A stretch of 64,000 bases of DNA, from assembly GCA_017516785.1 (NCBI GenBank), contig JAFXAV010000016.1:1-64000 (forward strand). The letters are read 5' to 3'. The notes under the pieces are model-generated. The model was not told where the DNA came from and made no database searches. It saw only the letters and a list, made by a program, of their open reading frames with translations. This DNA comes from Oscillospiraceae bacterium (lineage in GTDB: Bacteria > Bacillota_A > Clostridia > Oscillospirales > Oscillospiraceae). Position numbers and translations under genes: made by a program. This document shows, in pieces, positions 18,940-26,721 of this stretch; position 1 is the first letter of the stretch, and every line of letters begins with the position of its first letter.

Positions 18940-20217
18940 TCAAACCTTAAAGATGACAGGCTCTGCGATTGCCATTTTGCCGAAGGCAACTTCCACAGTT
19001 TCACCGGTGATCAGGTCCTCGTAGTAACCGTCGGGGGCATCCACTTCCACCAGAGAGGCGTTGCCGCCCACGGGGAAGATGCCGATCATCTTGTTTTCTG
19101 CGGTTTCGTGTGTTGCCAGCAGCACATCCCGGGGCATAGCCTTGACAGAGTAGACACTGTTGGTAAAAATGGGATCCCTTTTGATGTCTGCAAGCCGCTT
19201 CAGCAGGGGAGTCAGATCGCAGCCGGAGTTCCAGTTGATGGTATCAAGGTCGAAGAGGTTGGGGGTGTGCTTGGCTTTCACTTCCTGACCTGCATAGACC
19301 ATGGCAAGACCCTTCTGGAAGTAGTTGAAAGCAGTCCAGCTGCGAAGCTGCAGCGAGCCAGAAATCATCTGGGCAGCACGGGCACGGTCATGGTTTTCCA
19401 GGCAGCGGAGCTTCACGTAGTTGTCGGGATACATGCCCTCCTGGCGGTTCAGTGCGGCAGCATAGTCGCTGAGGGGAGCCTTACCGGTGATGGCATCCTG
19501 GTAAATGGAGTAGATATCATAGTCATAGCACAGGTCAAAGGCCTGGTAGACTTCGGAATCGGAATGAGCGACCATACCGCGGCTGCGGTTGAAGACGATG
19601 AAATCAGGTTCCACGGATTCAGCTAGCCAGAAACAGCCGGGACGGACCTTTTCCACTTCTTCTCTTGCCTTCAGCCAGAATTCGATGGGAACCAGGGGAG
19701 CCACATCGCAGCGGAAACCGTCGACGATTTCTGCCCACATTTTCAGAGTGTCAATCTGATATTCCCAAAGACCGGGCTGGTTGTAGTCCAGGTCGATGAT
19801 GTCGGTCCATTCGCCCACGCGGTTGCCGAAAGCACCGTTGGGTTTGTGATAGAACCACTCAGGATGGTTTTCAGACAGCCAGGAGTCAGGAGAGGTATGA
19901 TTGTAGACCACATCAATGATGCACTTCATGCCCCGGCTGTGGACGTCTTCCACCAGGCGCTTGAAGTCCTCCAGAGTACCGTATTCGGGATTGACAGCCC
20001 GGTAGTCACGGATGGCATAGGGACTTCCGAGCTTGCCCTTGCGGGCCTTTTCGCCCAGGGGATGGATAGGCATCAACCAGATGATATCAACGCCCAGCGC
20101 CTGGATCCGGTCCAGATCCTGGCGGACACCTTCAAAGGTGCCTTCTTCGCTGTAGTTACGGACGAAAACAGAGTACATCACCTGATTGCGGTAAGTTTTG
20201 GGAGTATTTTTAGCCAT
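18940..20217 (-). CDS. Alpha-amylase family (GH13) glycoside hydrolase, intracellular
   Basis: Alpha-glucan-active enzyme of 425 residues without a signal peptide, so cytoplasmic. The GH13 conserved regions are in order: DVVYNH (102-107), GFRCDVA with nucleophile Asp171, FWLAESVEP with acid/base Glu200, and LENHDRAR with transition-state Asp277. The C-terminal part (about 360-425) is a short beta domain. Probable roles are breakdown of maltodextrins or glycogen fragments; exact specificity cannot be assigned. It follows the APH-like gene by 24 bp with a good AAAGGAG and probably shares its transcript. No convincing terminator follows the stop. Confidence 0.9.
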   Translation of the reverse strand: MAKNTPKTYRNQVMYSVFVRNYSEEGTFEGVRQDLDRIQALGVDIIWLMPIHPLGEKARKGKLGSPYAIRDYRAVNPEYGTLEDFKRLVEDVHSRGMKCIIDVVYNHTSPDSWLSENHPEWFYHKPNGAFGNRVGEWTDIIDLDYNQPGLWEYQIDTLKMWAEIVDGFRCDVAPLVPIEFWLKAREEVEKVRPGCFWLAESVEPDFIVFNRSRGMVAHSDSEVYQAFDLCYDYDIYSIYQDAITGKAPLSDYAAALNRQEGMYPDNYVKLRCLENHDRARAAQMISGSLQLRSWTAFNYFQKGLAMVYAGQEVKAKHTPNLFDLDTINWNSGCDLTPLLKRLADIKRDPIFTNSVYSVKAMPRDVLLATHETAENKMIGIFPVGGNASLVEVDAPDGYYEDLITGETVEVAFGKMAIAEPVIFKV

Positions 20218-20241
20218 AACGATGATCTCCTTTATGTGTTG

Positions 20242-21027
20242 TTATCCGAATGCCTCGCAGGCGGCGATGAGCCGGAGTATTTCCGGTTCAAATTCGCTGC
20301 GCCCGTAGGCATCCAGAAAGCGGTCTTGATATTTGTTGGTTTTTAAGTTGAAGAACAGGGTCCAGACGCCCCAGAAAAGATCAACATGACGGTCGCCCAC
20401 TCCGGCGCAGTCCAGGTCGATAAAACCGGAAAAACGCCAGTTATTCAGTATGATGTTGGGCAGGCAGTAGTCGCCGTGGATCAGCATGTCAGACTGCAAA
20501 TATTTTGCATTCCGCTGAATGGCTGCCCACGCTTCGTCGGCAGAGGTATAACCAAAACTGTCAGGAAAAGTGGATTTATCGTAATTTCCGGTTTTGTAGT
20601 TCCGTGTGACCCGCTCCAGATAGAGTTTCGTGTGGTCGGAAACCGGACAGCCGGTATGGTCAGTGTGGTGCAGATTCCACAGAAGTTCCGCAGTGGTTTC
20701 GCAGAGCCGCGTGGGATTTTTGAGATACATGGGATGGATGCAGTCCTCACCGGGAATTGCTCCGGTCAGAAGCCAGTCCCGTTCTTCAGAGAGATAGGCG
20801 CAGACTTCCGGACCCAGACCTTTGCGGTGGAAGTATTCAGTTAGCTGGGATTCTCTTTTCAGTGAATTTTTGGGAGCGGTTTTGAGATAATAGCCGTTGT
20901 CCCGATCAATGAAAAAGACCCGCGCTTCGGGGGAGCAGCTGCTGTCAAACACGGCTGCACCTGCCATAAGGGAATAAAAGTCTGATGGGATTTTGTCAAA
21001 ATCGGGAGCGATGGATGTCCTTTGCAT
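20242..21027 (-). CDS. Aminoglycoside 3'-phosphotransferase-like kinase (APH family)
   Basis: Choline/aminoglycoside kinase-fold protein of 261 residues, similar in layout to APH(3'). Lys49 in GYYLKTA is the probable ATP-binding lysine. The catalytic loop is HGDYCLPNI (184-192) with Asp186 and Asn191. The metal-binding Asp204 lies in SGFIDLD. IPGEDC (91-96) and a late RHVDLFWG match the APH(3') pattern. It could phosphorylate kanamycin/neomycin-type drugs, or an unrelated small hydroxyl compound; many gut Clostridia carry such intrinsic homologues. It lies just downstream of the tRNA-Leu terminator and upstream of the GH13 gene. Confidence 0.8.
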   Translation of the reverse strand: MQRTSIAPDFDKIPSDFYSLMAGAAVFDSSCSPEARVFFIDRDNGYYLKTAPKNSLKRESQLTEYFHRKGLGPEVCAYLSEERDWLLTGAIPGEDCIHPMYLKNPTRLCETTAELLWNLHHTDHTGCPVSDHTKLYLERVTRNYKTGNYDKSTFPDSFGYTSADEAWAAIQRNAKYLQSDMLIHGDYCLPNIILNNWRFSGFIDLDCAGVGDRHVDLFWGVWTLFFNLKTNKYQDRFLDAYGRSEFEPEILRLIAACEAFG

Positions 21028-21058
21028 AGAGGGAACCTCTTTATTCTATGTGATAAAG

Positions 21059-21094
21059 AAAAAAGAGAGGGTACCGAAGGGTACCCTCTCTTTT
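21059..21094 (-). terminator. Terminator of tRNA-Leu
   Basis: On the minus strand a 15-bp stem (AAAAGAGAGGGTACC / GGTACCCTCTCTTTT) with a CTTC loop follows the tRNA directly and ends in TTTTTTC. Confidence 0.92.
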
Positions 21095-21176
21095 GGTGCG
21101 AGAGATGGGACTCGAACCCACACGGCGTAACCACACGCACCTCAAACGTGCTTGTCTACCATTCCAACACTCTCGC
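21094..21176 (-). tRNA. tRNA-Leu (anticodon GAG)
   Basis: 83-nt class II tRNA with CCA encoded. The acceptor arms GCGAGAG / CTCTCGC pair fully. The anticodon stem CACGT / GCGTG encloses the loop TTGAGGT, giving anticodon GAG (reads CUC and CUU). The TpsiC arm is visible around GGGTTCGAGTCCC, and a long variable arm fits leucine. A consensus promoter lies upstream and a strong hairpin terminator directly follows. Confidence 0.95.
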
Positions 21177-21187
21177 GAACATGAAAT

Positions 21188-21216
21188 ATTATACCTGAGC
21201 AGTACGAATTTGTCAA
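21188..21216 (-). promoter_or_regulatory. Consensus promoter of tRNA-Leu
   Basis: On the minus strand, TTGACA (21216-21211), 17 nt, TATAAT (21193-21188), 12 bp before the mature tRNA. Confidence 0.92.
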
Positions 21217-21275
21217 TATAAATTTCTTGGTTTCGGGTGATTTTCAACATAAACTGGTGATAAAAATCGGTGAGG

Positions 21276-21304
21276 TTGACAGTTTTTTCTTTTACTGGTA
21301 TAGT
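21276..21304 (+). promoter_or_regulatory. sigma-A promoter of the DUF362 ferredoxin gene
   Basis: TTGACA (21276-21281), 17 nt, TATAGT (21299-21304). Confidence 0.88.
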
Positions 21305-21342
21305 AAAAACATACACTCAGAACTATTTCAGGAGGAAATAAT

Positions 21343-22446
21343 ATGACTTCCAAGGTTTACTATACCAATTTCCGCACTACTTTCCGGGAGAATCTTCCCA
21401 TGAAGCTGGCCAGGCTGATCAAGAAGGCCGGTATGCTGGAGGGTATCGATTTTGAGAACAAGTTCACTGCCATCAAGATTCACTTCGGCGAACCGGGTAA
21501 CCTGTCCTACCTGCGTCCCAACTATGCCAAGGTGGTGGTGGACCTGATCAAGGGGCAGGGCGGCAAGGTCTTCCTGACCGACTGCAATACCCTTTACGTC
21601 GGCCGCCGCAAAAATGCCCTGGATCATCTGGAAGCTGCCTATGAAAACGGCTACAGCCCCTTCTCCACCGGCTGCCATGTGATCATCGCTGACGGCCTGA
21701 AGGGTACCGATGAAGTGCTGGTTCCCATCAACGGCCAGTACGTCAAGGAAGCCAAGATCGGCAGAGCCATCATGGATGCTGACATCATCATCTCCATGAA
21801 CCATTTCAAGGGCCACGAAGCCACCGGCTTCGGCGGCGCACTGAAGAATCTGGGCATGGGCTGCGGTTCCCGGGCCGGCAAGATGGAAATGCACTCCGCC
21901 GGCAAGCCCATCGTGCTGAAGGGTCAGTGCATCGGCTGCCGCGCCTGTGAGAAGATCTGCGCCCACAGCGCCATTGCCGTGGAAAACAAGAAGGCTTCCA
22001 TCGACTACAGCAAGTGCGTTGGCTGCGGCCGCTGCATTGGCGTCTGCCCCATGGATGCCACCGCAGCACCCAATGATGAGTCCAATGATATCCTCAACTG
22101 CAAGATCGCAGAGTATGCCCAGGCTGTCATTCAGGGCCGTCCCAATTTCCACATCAGCCTGGTTATGGACGTTTCCCCCAACTGCGACTGCCATGCAGAA
22201 AACGATGTCCCCATCGTGCCTGATGTGGGTATGTTTGCATCCTTCGACCCTGTTGCTCTGGATATGGCCTGTGCTGACGCCGTCAACCGCCAGCCTGTTA
22301 TTTCTGGCAGTATTCTGGATGAACTGCCCAAGTATACCGGCGACCGATTCAATGACAACCATCCCGAAACCAACTGGATGTCTTCCATTGACCATGCTGA
22401 AAAGCTGGGTCTCGGCACCAGAGAGTACGAGCTGATCGAAATCTGA
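21343..22446 (+). CDS. DUF362 protein with two 4Fe-4S clusters
   Basis: Iron-sulfur protein of 367 residues. DUF362 sequence flanks a central ferredoxin insert. The two cluster motifs are CIGCRACEKIC and CVGCGRCIGVC (residues about 203-235), each a CxxCxxCxxxC motif. The DUF362 part includes KIHFGEPGN, MNHFKGHEATGFGGALKNLGMG and a C-terminal FASFDPVALDMACAD. This family is common in anaerobes, sometimes beside redox or sporulation genes; its reaction is unknown. There is no signal peptide. It stands alone between its own promoter and a terminator. Confidence 0.88.
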   Translation: MTSKVYYTNFRTTFRENLPMKLARLIKKAGMLEGIDFENKFTAIKIHFGEPGNLSYLRPNYAKVVVDLIKGQGGKVFLTDCNTLYVGRRKNALDHLEAAYENGYSPFSTGCHVIIADGLKGTDEVLVPINGQYVKEAKIGRAIMDADIIISMNHFKGHEATGFGGALKNLGMGCGSRAGKMEMHSAGKPIVLKGQCIGCRACEKICAHSAIAVENKKASIDYSKCVGCGRCIGVCPMDATAAPNDESNDILNCKIAEYAQAVIQGRPNFHISLVMDVSPNCDCHAENDVPIVPDVGMFASFDPVALDMACADAVNRQPVISGSILDELPKYTGDRFNDNHPETNWMSSIDHAEKLGLGTREYELIEI

Positions 22447-22458
22447 TGAAAATAAGAA

Positions 22459-22495
22459 GACCCGGGAGATATGAACTGCCCGGGTCGTTTTTTCT
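22459..22495 (+). terminator. Terminator between the DUF362 gene and the convergent DUF4430 gene
   Basis: GACCCGGG / CCCGGGTC stem, 12-nt loop, then GTTTTTTC. On the other strand it lies directly after the DUF4430 stop. Confidence 0.88.
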
Positions 22496-22945
22496 TTATT
22501 CAGGTCTGAAGCTGTAGGTGGTGCCTGCGGTCACTTCGGTCTGGTCCACACCGGTGAGGGCGTACTCGCCATTGATGTAGAAGGCCCAGTACTTGCCATC
22601 GGTGTCCCAATCCAGGGTCAGACCGTTGACTGTCTTGATGTAAAGACCGTAATCGCCGTCCTCGCCATCAATAACGCCCAGTTCCAGCAGTGCTGCGCCG
22701 ACAGTCTCGGCATCGGTGTGAACTTCGAAAGTGGTTTCCTTATCTTCAAGATCCACAGTTACCACTGTAAAAACAGTGCCGCCTTCTCCAAGAACGTCGC
22801 CGTCGGAGACGGTCGCAGAGATGGGTACTTCAGTGGGTGTTTCGGTTTTGCTGCCGGTGCATCCGGTTGCAAACAGTGCCATAGCCGCAATCAGCACGAT
22901 GCAAAGGATGAGAGGCAGCATTTTCTTCATGCTGTTTCTGCTCAT
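22496..22945 (-). CDS. DUF4430 lipoprotein, candidate corrinoid-binding protein
   Basis: Secreted lipoprotein of 149 residues. The lipobox is ALFATGC (Cys about residue 29). The rest is one DUF4430 domain: TVDLEDKETTFEVHTDAETV, LLELGV, YGLYIKTVNGL, and the signature KYWAFYINGEYALTGVDQ. DUF4430 is related to the cobalamin-contacting C-terminal domain of transcobalamin/intrinsic factor (established family knowledge). It is read from a leader holding a cobalamin riboswitch and faces a corrinoid-type ECF transporter. I therefore infer that it captures B12 or precursors at the cell surface. The start at 22945 is fixed by AAAGGAG 8 bp upstream. Confidence 0.82.
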   Translation of the reverse strand: MSRNSMKKMLPLILCIVLIAAMALFATGCTGSKTETPTEVPISATVSDGDVLGEGGTVFTVVTVDLEDKETTFEVHTDAETVGAALLELGVIDGEDGDYGLYIKTVNGLTLDWDTDGKYWAFYINGEYALTGVDQTEVTAGTTYSFRPE

Positions 22946-23011
22946 TTTGCAAGCTCCTTTGATTTTTATTTCCTCCGCCACCGGCCCTCGCGGTGTAGTA
23001 TGGAAGGGTTT

Positions 23012-23170
23012 GCTGCCGGATATTTCGACTTGGCGCGAATATTTACCGCCTTCTCAAGATAATCTCAATGGCGTGTCCCCAGGGTGCGGCCTCCGAGTAA
23101 GGTAAATTTTTCTGTATGCGCTTCACGGCGACGGGCTCGTACAGGAATTGCACCTGTTTCCCCGAACAGC
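23012..23170 (-). promoter_or_regulatory. Cobalamin riboswitch controlling the DUF4430 lipoprotein gene
   Basis: Read on the minus strand, the conserved cobalamin elements occur in order: GGGGAAACAGGTGCAATTCC, then GAGCCCGTCGCCGTGA, CCATTG (the CCACTG element), GAGAAGGCGG, and a B12 box reading AAGTCGAAATATCCGGCAGC ending near 23012. CCGGC in the box can pair with GCCGG near 22985, close to the ribosome site, so translational control is plausible. No poly-U terminator lies between it and the gene. Confidence 0.85.
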
Positions 23171-23176
23171 AAGGTA

Positions 23177-23205
23177 ATTGTATCATGGGAACAGGGAATT
23201 TTCAA
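23177..23205 (-). promoter_or_regulatory. Promoter of the DUF4430 gene
   Basis: On the minus strand, TTGAAA (23205-23200), 17 nt, TACAAT (23182-23177), directly upstream of the riboswitch. Confidence 0.8.
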
Positions 23206-23240
23206 TCGGAATCAGGTTTACCGTGAGAAAGCGATTGAAA
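23200..23240. repeat. Inverted repeat containing the -35 boxes of two divergent promoters
   Basis: TTTCAATCG (23200-23208) and CGATTGAAA (23232-23240) form a perfect 9-bp inverted repeat with a 23-bp centre. Each arm holds the -35 (TTGAAA) of one of the two divergent promoters. Confidence 0.8.
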
Positions 23241-23262
23241 TCACAATGTATCGTGGTATAAT
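23235..23262 (+). promoter_or_regulatory. Promoter of the ECF transporter operon
   Basis: TTGAAA (23235-23240), 16 nt, TATAAT (23257-23262). Confidence 0.85.
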
Positions 23263-23282
23263 ATTACCGAACAAAGCACAGA

Positions 23283-23415
23283 CCATTTAAGGAATGGGAA
23301 AATCCCAGCGGTACCAAGCCGCCGTATACGGACAAATAAGCCGCTTTGCGTCATTGGGGCAACCTGAGAAGGCGCGAAGCACCATGGCGTCCGGAGCCGG
23401 AATACAGATCTGCGC
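23283..23415 (+). promoter_or_regulatory. Cobalamin-type riboswitch (divergent variant) of the ECF operon
   Basis: Elements in order: GGGAAAATCCCA; a GCGG / CCGC hairpin with loop TACCAAG in place of the usual TGAAAAT; TCATTG; CTGAGAAGGCG (nearly identical to the minus-strand riboswitch); and a B12-box-like GGAGCCGGAATACAGATCTGC. The usual CCCGC block is replaced, so it is a divergent member. TPP is a poor alternative because the second TPP strand is missing. A transcription terminator follows, as expected of an attenuating switch. Confidence 0.65.
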
Positions 23416-23420
23416 TTTCA

Positions 23421-23496
23421 CCGACAGACTCTTGGGGACGGTCTGGCGGTTTTCTTGCTATGCAGAAAAGTCCCCGTTTGGGGACTTTTTCTTTTT
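23421..23496 (+). terminator. Riboswitch expression platform with intrinsic terminator
   Basis: The terminator is AAAAGTCCCC (23466-23475), loop GTTT, GGGGACTTTT (23480-23489), then a T-run. Upstream, a CAGAC / GTCTG hairpin presents a second GGGGAC (23434-23439) that could pair with the terminator 5' arm (GTCCCC, 23470-23475). Mutually exclusive folds are therefore possible. Confidence 0.82.
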
Positions 23497-23508
23497 AGGA
23501 GGGAAATG

Positions 23509-24390
23509 ATGAAGCGGGATGCCTTTTCCGGATTTCATCCGGCTGTGAATTTCATATTCTTCCTGGGCGCTCTGGGATTCGGCATGGTGATTCAGCATCC
23601 TGCCTATCTGGTGGCCGGAATCGTCGGCGCAGGATGCTACTATTTTCTTCTGACCGGAAGCAGGGGTGCGAAGATGGTTTTCTTTTCGCTGCCCCTTTGT
23701 CTGATGATTACGCTTGTAAATCCGCTATTTAATCACAGAGGACGAATCGTGCTGTTTCAACTGTTTGGTAATCCCTATACCCTGGAAGCTCTTGTTTACG
23801 GCGGGGTGACAGCGGGTATTTTTCTTGTGATGATTCTTTGGTTCGGCTGCTACAGTGCTGTGATGACCGGAGATAAGTTTACAAGCCTTTTTGGAAAGCT
23901 GATTCCGTCTATTTCGCTGCTGCTTATGATGATTTTCCGGATGGTACCCACACTTTTGCGAAAGGCAAGTCAGATCGCGGGAGCAAGAAAATCCGTCGGC
24001 AAGGGATTGGATGGGGAAAGCCTGTATATGGACAAGGTAAAAGAGGGAATGAGTGTTCTGGGGACACTGACTTCCTGGGCGCTGGAGGGAAGTATTGTCA
24101 CTGCCGATTCCATGCTTGCCAGAGGTTACGGCACCGGCAAGCGCAGCAGCTTTATGATTTACCGCATGACCGCACGGGACTGGGCAGTTCTGGGGATCAT
24201 CCTTGTGCTGTCCACAGTTATACTGGTATCTGTGGCAAATGGAGCTGCAAAAGCGGAATTCCTGCCGGAGTGGTCTGTTGCGCCCATAAGAGGGATCAGC
24301 TTTACACTCTACTGCGTGTATCTGCTGATTCCCACCGCACTGCACATTGAGGAGGATGTCAAATGGCACATTATGAGATCCAAAATCTGA
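23509..24390 (+). CDS. ECF transporter transmembrane (T) component
   Basis: Energy-coupling-factor T subunit (CbiQ/EcfT family) of 293 residues, a membrane scaffold that couples ATPases to the substrate-binding S protein. It has hydrophobic helices and the cytoplasmic coupling region RKASQIAGARKSVGKGLDG, with the typical ARG signature at MLARGYG. The ATG at 23509 lies 6 bp after AGGAGG; an ATG at 23506 is too close. Its last 28 bp overlap the ATPase gene. The riboswitch upstream points to a corrinoid substrate. It resembles the T component of predicted CbrTUV-type systems. Confidence 0.88.
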   Translation: MKRDAFSGFHPAVNFIFFLGALGFGMVIQHPAYLVAGIVGAGCYYFLLTGSRGAKMVFFSLPLCLMITLVNPLFNHRGRIVLFQLFGNPYTLEALVYGGVTAGIFLVMILWFGCYSAVMTGDKFTSLFGKLIPSISLLLMMIFRMVPTLLRKASQIAGARKSVGKGLDGESLYMDKVKEGMSVLGTLTSWALEGSIVTADSMLARGYGTGKRSSFMIYRMTARDWAVLGIILVLSTVILVSVANGAAKAEFLPEWSVAPIRGISFTLYCVYLLIPTALHIEEDVKWHIMRSKI

Positions 24391-26012
24391 CCTTCACCTA
24401 TCCGGGGGCAGGGGATTCTCTGCGTGATATCAATCTACGAATCGAACAGGGCGAATATGTGGTACTCTGCGGAGAGTCCGGCAGCGGAAAAACCACCCTC
24501 TTGAAGCACCTGAAGTCTCTTCTGACACCCCATGGCAAACGAAAAGGCACCATACTGTTCAATGGCTTTCCTCTGGAACAGGTGAGTATGCGGCAGCAGG
24601 CTGCGAAAATCGGTTACGTGATGCAGAATCCCGATGACCAGATTGTCACCGACAAGGTTTGGCACGAGCTGGCCTTCGGTTTGGAAAACCTCGGCTGTGA
24701 CCAGAAGACCATGCGGGCGCGGGTAGCGGAAATGGCCTGCTATTTCGGAATTGCAGACTGGTTTCACCGGGATGTGGCGGTGCTGTCCGGAGGACAGAAG
24801 CAGCTATTAAATCTTGCTTCCATCATGGCCATGCAGCCGGAGGTGCTGATTCTGGACGAGCCTACCAGCCAGCTGGATCCCATTGCCGCATCTGATTTTC
24901 TGAACACCGTGCGAAAGATCAACATGGAGCTTGGTACCACAGTCATTATCACGGAACACCGTCTGGAGGACATTTTCCCCTATGCGGACCGGGCCATCGT
25001 GATGGAGGGCGGCCGCATCATAGCAGACGGAACGCCCCGGGAAATCGGAGAAGCGTTGTGGCAGCAGAAAGATGAGATGTTTGCTGCCATGCCCACTCCG
25101 GTCCGGGTGTTCAATGGCGCAGAAGGGAAGGGCAGCTGTCCTCTCACCGTCCGGGAGGGCAGAACCTGGCTGAGCCGTGCTTTTCCTGATGGCGTGAAAA
25201 TTTATGCGTTGCCTGAAGAAGAAAAATATCGGAATGAGATTGCCCTTTCCCTGAAGGAACTCTGGTTTCGGTATGAAAAATATGCCCCGGATGTGCTCCG
25301 GGGTGTCAGCGGTGAAATTCCAGCGGGCAGTCTGTTTGCCTTAGTGGGCGGCAACGGCTCCGGCAAGTCCACACTGCTGAAAGCAATCTGCGGTATTTGC
25401 AAACCCTACCGGGGCAAGATTAAGATCTTCGGCAAACTGGCAGAGAAGTATAAATCCTCGGAAATGTTCCGGGGGTGCCTTGGGATGCTGCCCCAGGATC
25501 CGAAGAGCCTTTTTGCTTCCGATTCAGTCATAAAAGAACTTCGGGAAATGAGTGGGGATGAGAGTGAAATCAGACGTATTTCCGCACTATGTGAAATTGA
25601 AAATCTGCTGAATCGGCATCCTTATGACCTCTCCGGCGGCGAACAGCAGCGGGTGGCTTTGGCGAAAGTATTGTTGACATGTCCAAAGCTTTTGCTGCTG
25701 GATGAACCTACCAAGGGTATCGATGCTATCTTCAAGGTAAAACTGGCGGAGATACTGAATAAACTTACCGACCGGGGCGTTACTATACTGATGGTTTCCC
25801 ATGATGTGGAATTCTGCGCCCAATATGCAGATTATGTGGGCATGGTTTTTGACGGTCAGATCCTGACATCCGATACACCCCGCCGCTTCTTTGGCAACAA
25901 CAGCTTCTACACCACCGCTGCCAACCGCATGTCCCGCCATGTATTCACCCAGGCGGTGACAGCGGAGGATGTGGTGGAGCTTTACAGACAGAACAGGGGG
26001 GATGAGGTATGA
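24363..26012 (+). CDS. ECF transporter double ATPase
   Basis: Two ABC ATPase domains fused in one 549-residue chain (EcfA-EcfA' fusion). Domain 1 has Walker A GESGSGKTTL, Q-loop YVMQNPDDQI, signature LSGGQKQLL and Walker B VLILDEPTSQLD. Domain 2 (from about 290) has Walker A GGNGSGKSTLLKA, signature DLSGGEQQRV and LLLLDEPTKGID. Hydrolysis drives import by the T and S subunits. It overlaps the T gene by 28 bp and the S gene by 4 bp, so all three are translationally coupled. Confidence 0.93.
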   Translation: MAHYEIQNLTFTYPGAGDSLRDINLRIEQGEYVVLCGESGSGKTTLLKHLKSLLTPHGKRKGTILFNGFPLEQVSMRQQAAKIGYVMQNPDDQIVTDKVWHELAFGLENLGCDQKTMRARVAEMACYFGIADWFHRDVAVLSGGQKQLLNLASIMAMQPEVLILDEPTSQLDPIAASDFLNTVRKINMELGTTVIITEHRLEDIFPYADRAIVMEGGRIIADGTPREIGEALWQQKDEMFAAMPTPVRVFNGAEGKGSCPLTVREGRTWLSRAFPDGVKIYALPEEEKYRNEIALSLKELWFRYEKYAPDVLRGVSGEIPAGSLFALVGGNGSGKSTLLKAICGICKPYRGKIKIFGKLAEKYKSSEMFRGCLGMLPQDPKSLFASDSVIKELREMSGDESEIRRISALCEIENLLNRHPYDLSGGEQQRVALAKVLLTCPKLLLLDEPTKGIDAIFKVKLAEILNKLTDRGVTILMVSHDVEFCAQYADYVGMVFDGQILTSDTPRRFFGNNSFYTTAANRMSRHVFTQAVTAEDVVELYRQNRGDEV

Positions 26013-26689
26013 AAAGAGCCACCATATTTACACTGCTCACAGTTCTGGTTCTGATTCCATTGACCCTGTTTCTCGGAACGAAGCTGCCCGGCAGATCTTA
26101 CTATGTGACCAGTACCCTGATCATCATGGAAATCCTGATTCCTTTTTTCTTGGCTTTTGAAAGCCGGAAACCCCAGGCCCGGGAACTGGTGCTTCTGGCG
26201 GTTCTGTGCGCGTTGGCAGTTGCGTCCAGAGTGGCAGTGCCAATCCCTCACTTTAAGCCGGTGTTCGCGGTAATCATGATTTCGGGCATGGCTTTTGGGC
26301 CCCAGTCGGGATTTCTTGTGGGGGCCATGAGCGCCTTTGCAAGCAATTTCTTCGCCTCCCAGGGTCCCTGGACACCCTGGCAGATGATGGCTTATGGCAC
26401 AGCAGGACTGCTTGCGGGACTTTTTTCCTTGCCAAGAAAACCCTGGCTTCTGGCAGTGTTTGGATTTCTTTCCTGCGTCACCATTGTTGGTGTACTCCTG
26501 GATTGCAGTACGGTTTTTACGAGCCTGACCACTTTTAAATGGTCTTCCGTCCTGTTTATTTTGGCCCAGGGATTTCCCATCAATTTAAGCCACGGCGTTT
26601 CCACAGCGGTGACAATGCTGCTGTTCAGCAGACCGCTTCTTTCGATTCTCGACCGGATCAAGCGGAAATATGGTATGATGGAAGCATAA
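26009..26689 (+). CDS. ECF transporter substrate-binding (S) component, predicted corrinoid-specific
   Basis: Integral membrane S subunit of 226 residues with about six helices. The segment AVPIPHFKPVFAVIMISGMA, followed by GPQSGFLVGAMSAFASNFFASQG and PWQMMAYGTAGLLAG, is typical of the vitamin S-component superfamily and resembles CbrT-like proteins. Specificity is inferred from the cobalamin-type riboswitch and the divergent DUF4430 lipoprotein, not from binding residues. It overlaps the ATPase stop by 4 bp and ends one base before a terminator. Confidence 0.85.
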   Translation: MKRATIFTLLTVLVLIPLTLFLGTKLPGRSYYVTSTLIIMEILIPFFLAFESRKPQARELVLLAVLCALAVASRVAVPIPHFKPVFAVIMISGMAFGPQSGFLVGAMSAFASNFFASQGPWTPWQMMAYGTAGLLAGLFSLPRKPWLLAVFGFLSCVTIVGVLLDCSTVFTSLTTFKWSSVLFILAQGFPINLSHGVSTAVTMLLFSRPLLSILDRIKRKYGMMEA

Positions 26690-26719
26690 AAACGGTGCAG
26701 CTTATGCTGCACCGTTTTT
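26688..26719. terminator. Bidirectional terminator between the ECF operon and rpiR
   Basis: AAAAACGGTGCAGC / GCTGCACCGTTTTT with a TTAT loop; a T-run follows on either strand. Confidence 0.93.
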
Positions 26720-26721
26720 GC

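Noticed and set aside
23283..23415. TPP riboswitch, because of GGGG and CTGAGA
   Set aside because: The second TPP strand (ACCTGATCTGG-type, TAAT.CC.GCG) is missing, while CATTG, GAGAAGGCG and a B12-box-like end match the neighbouring cobalamin riboswitch.
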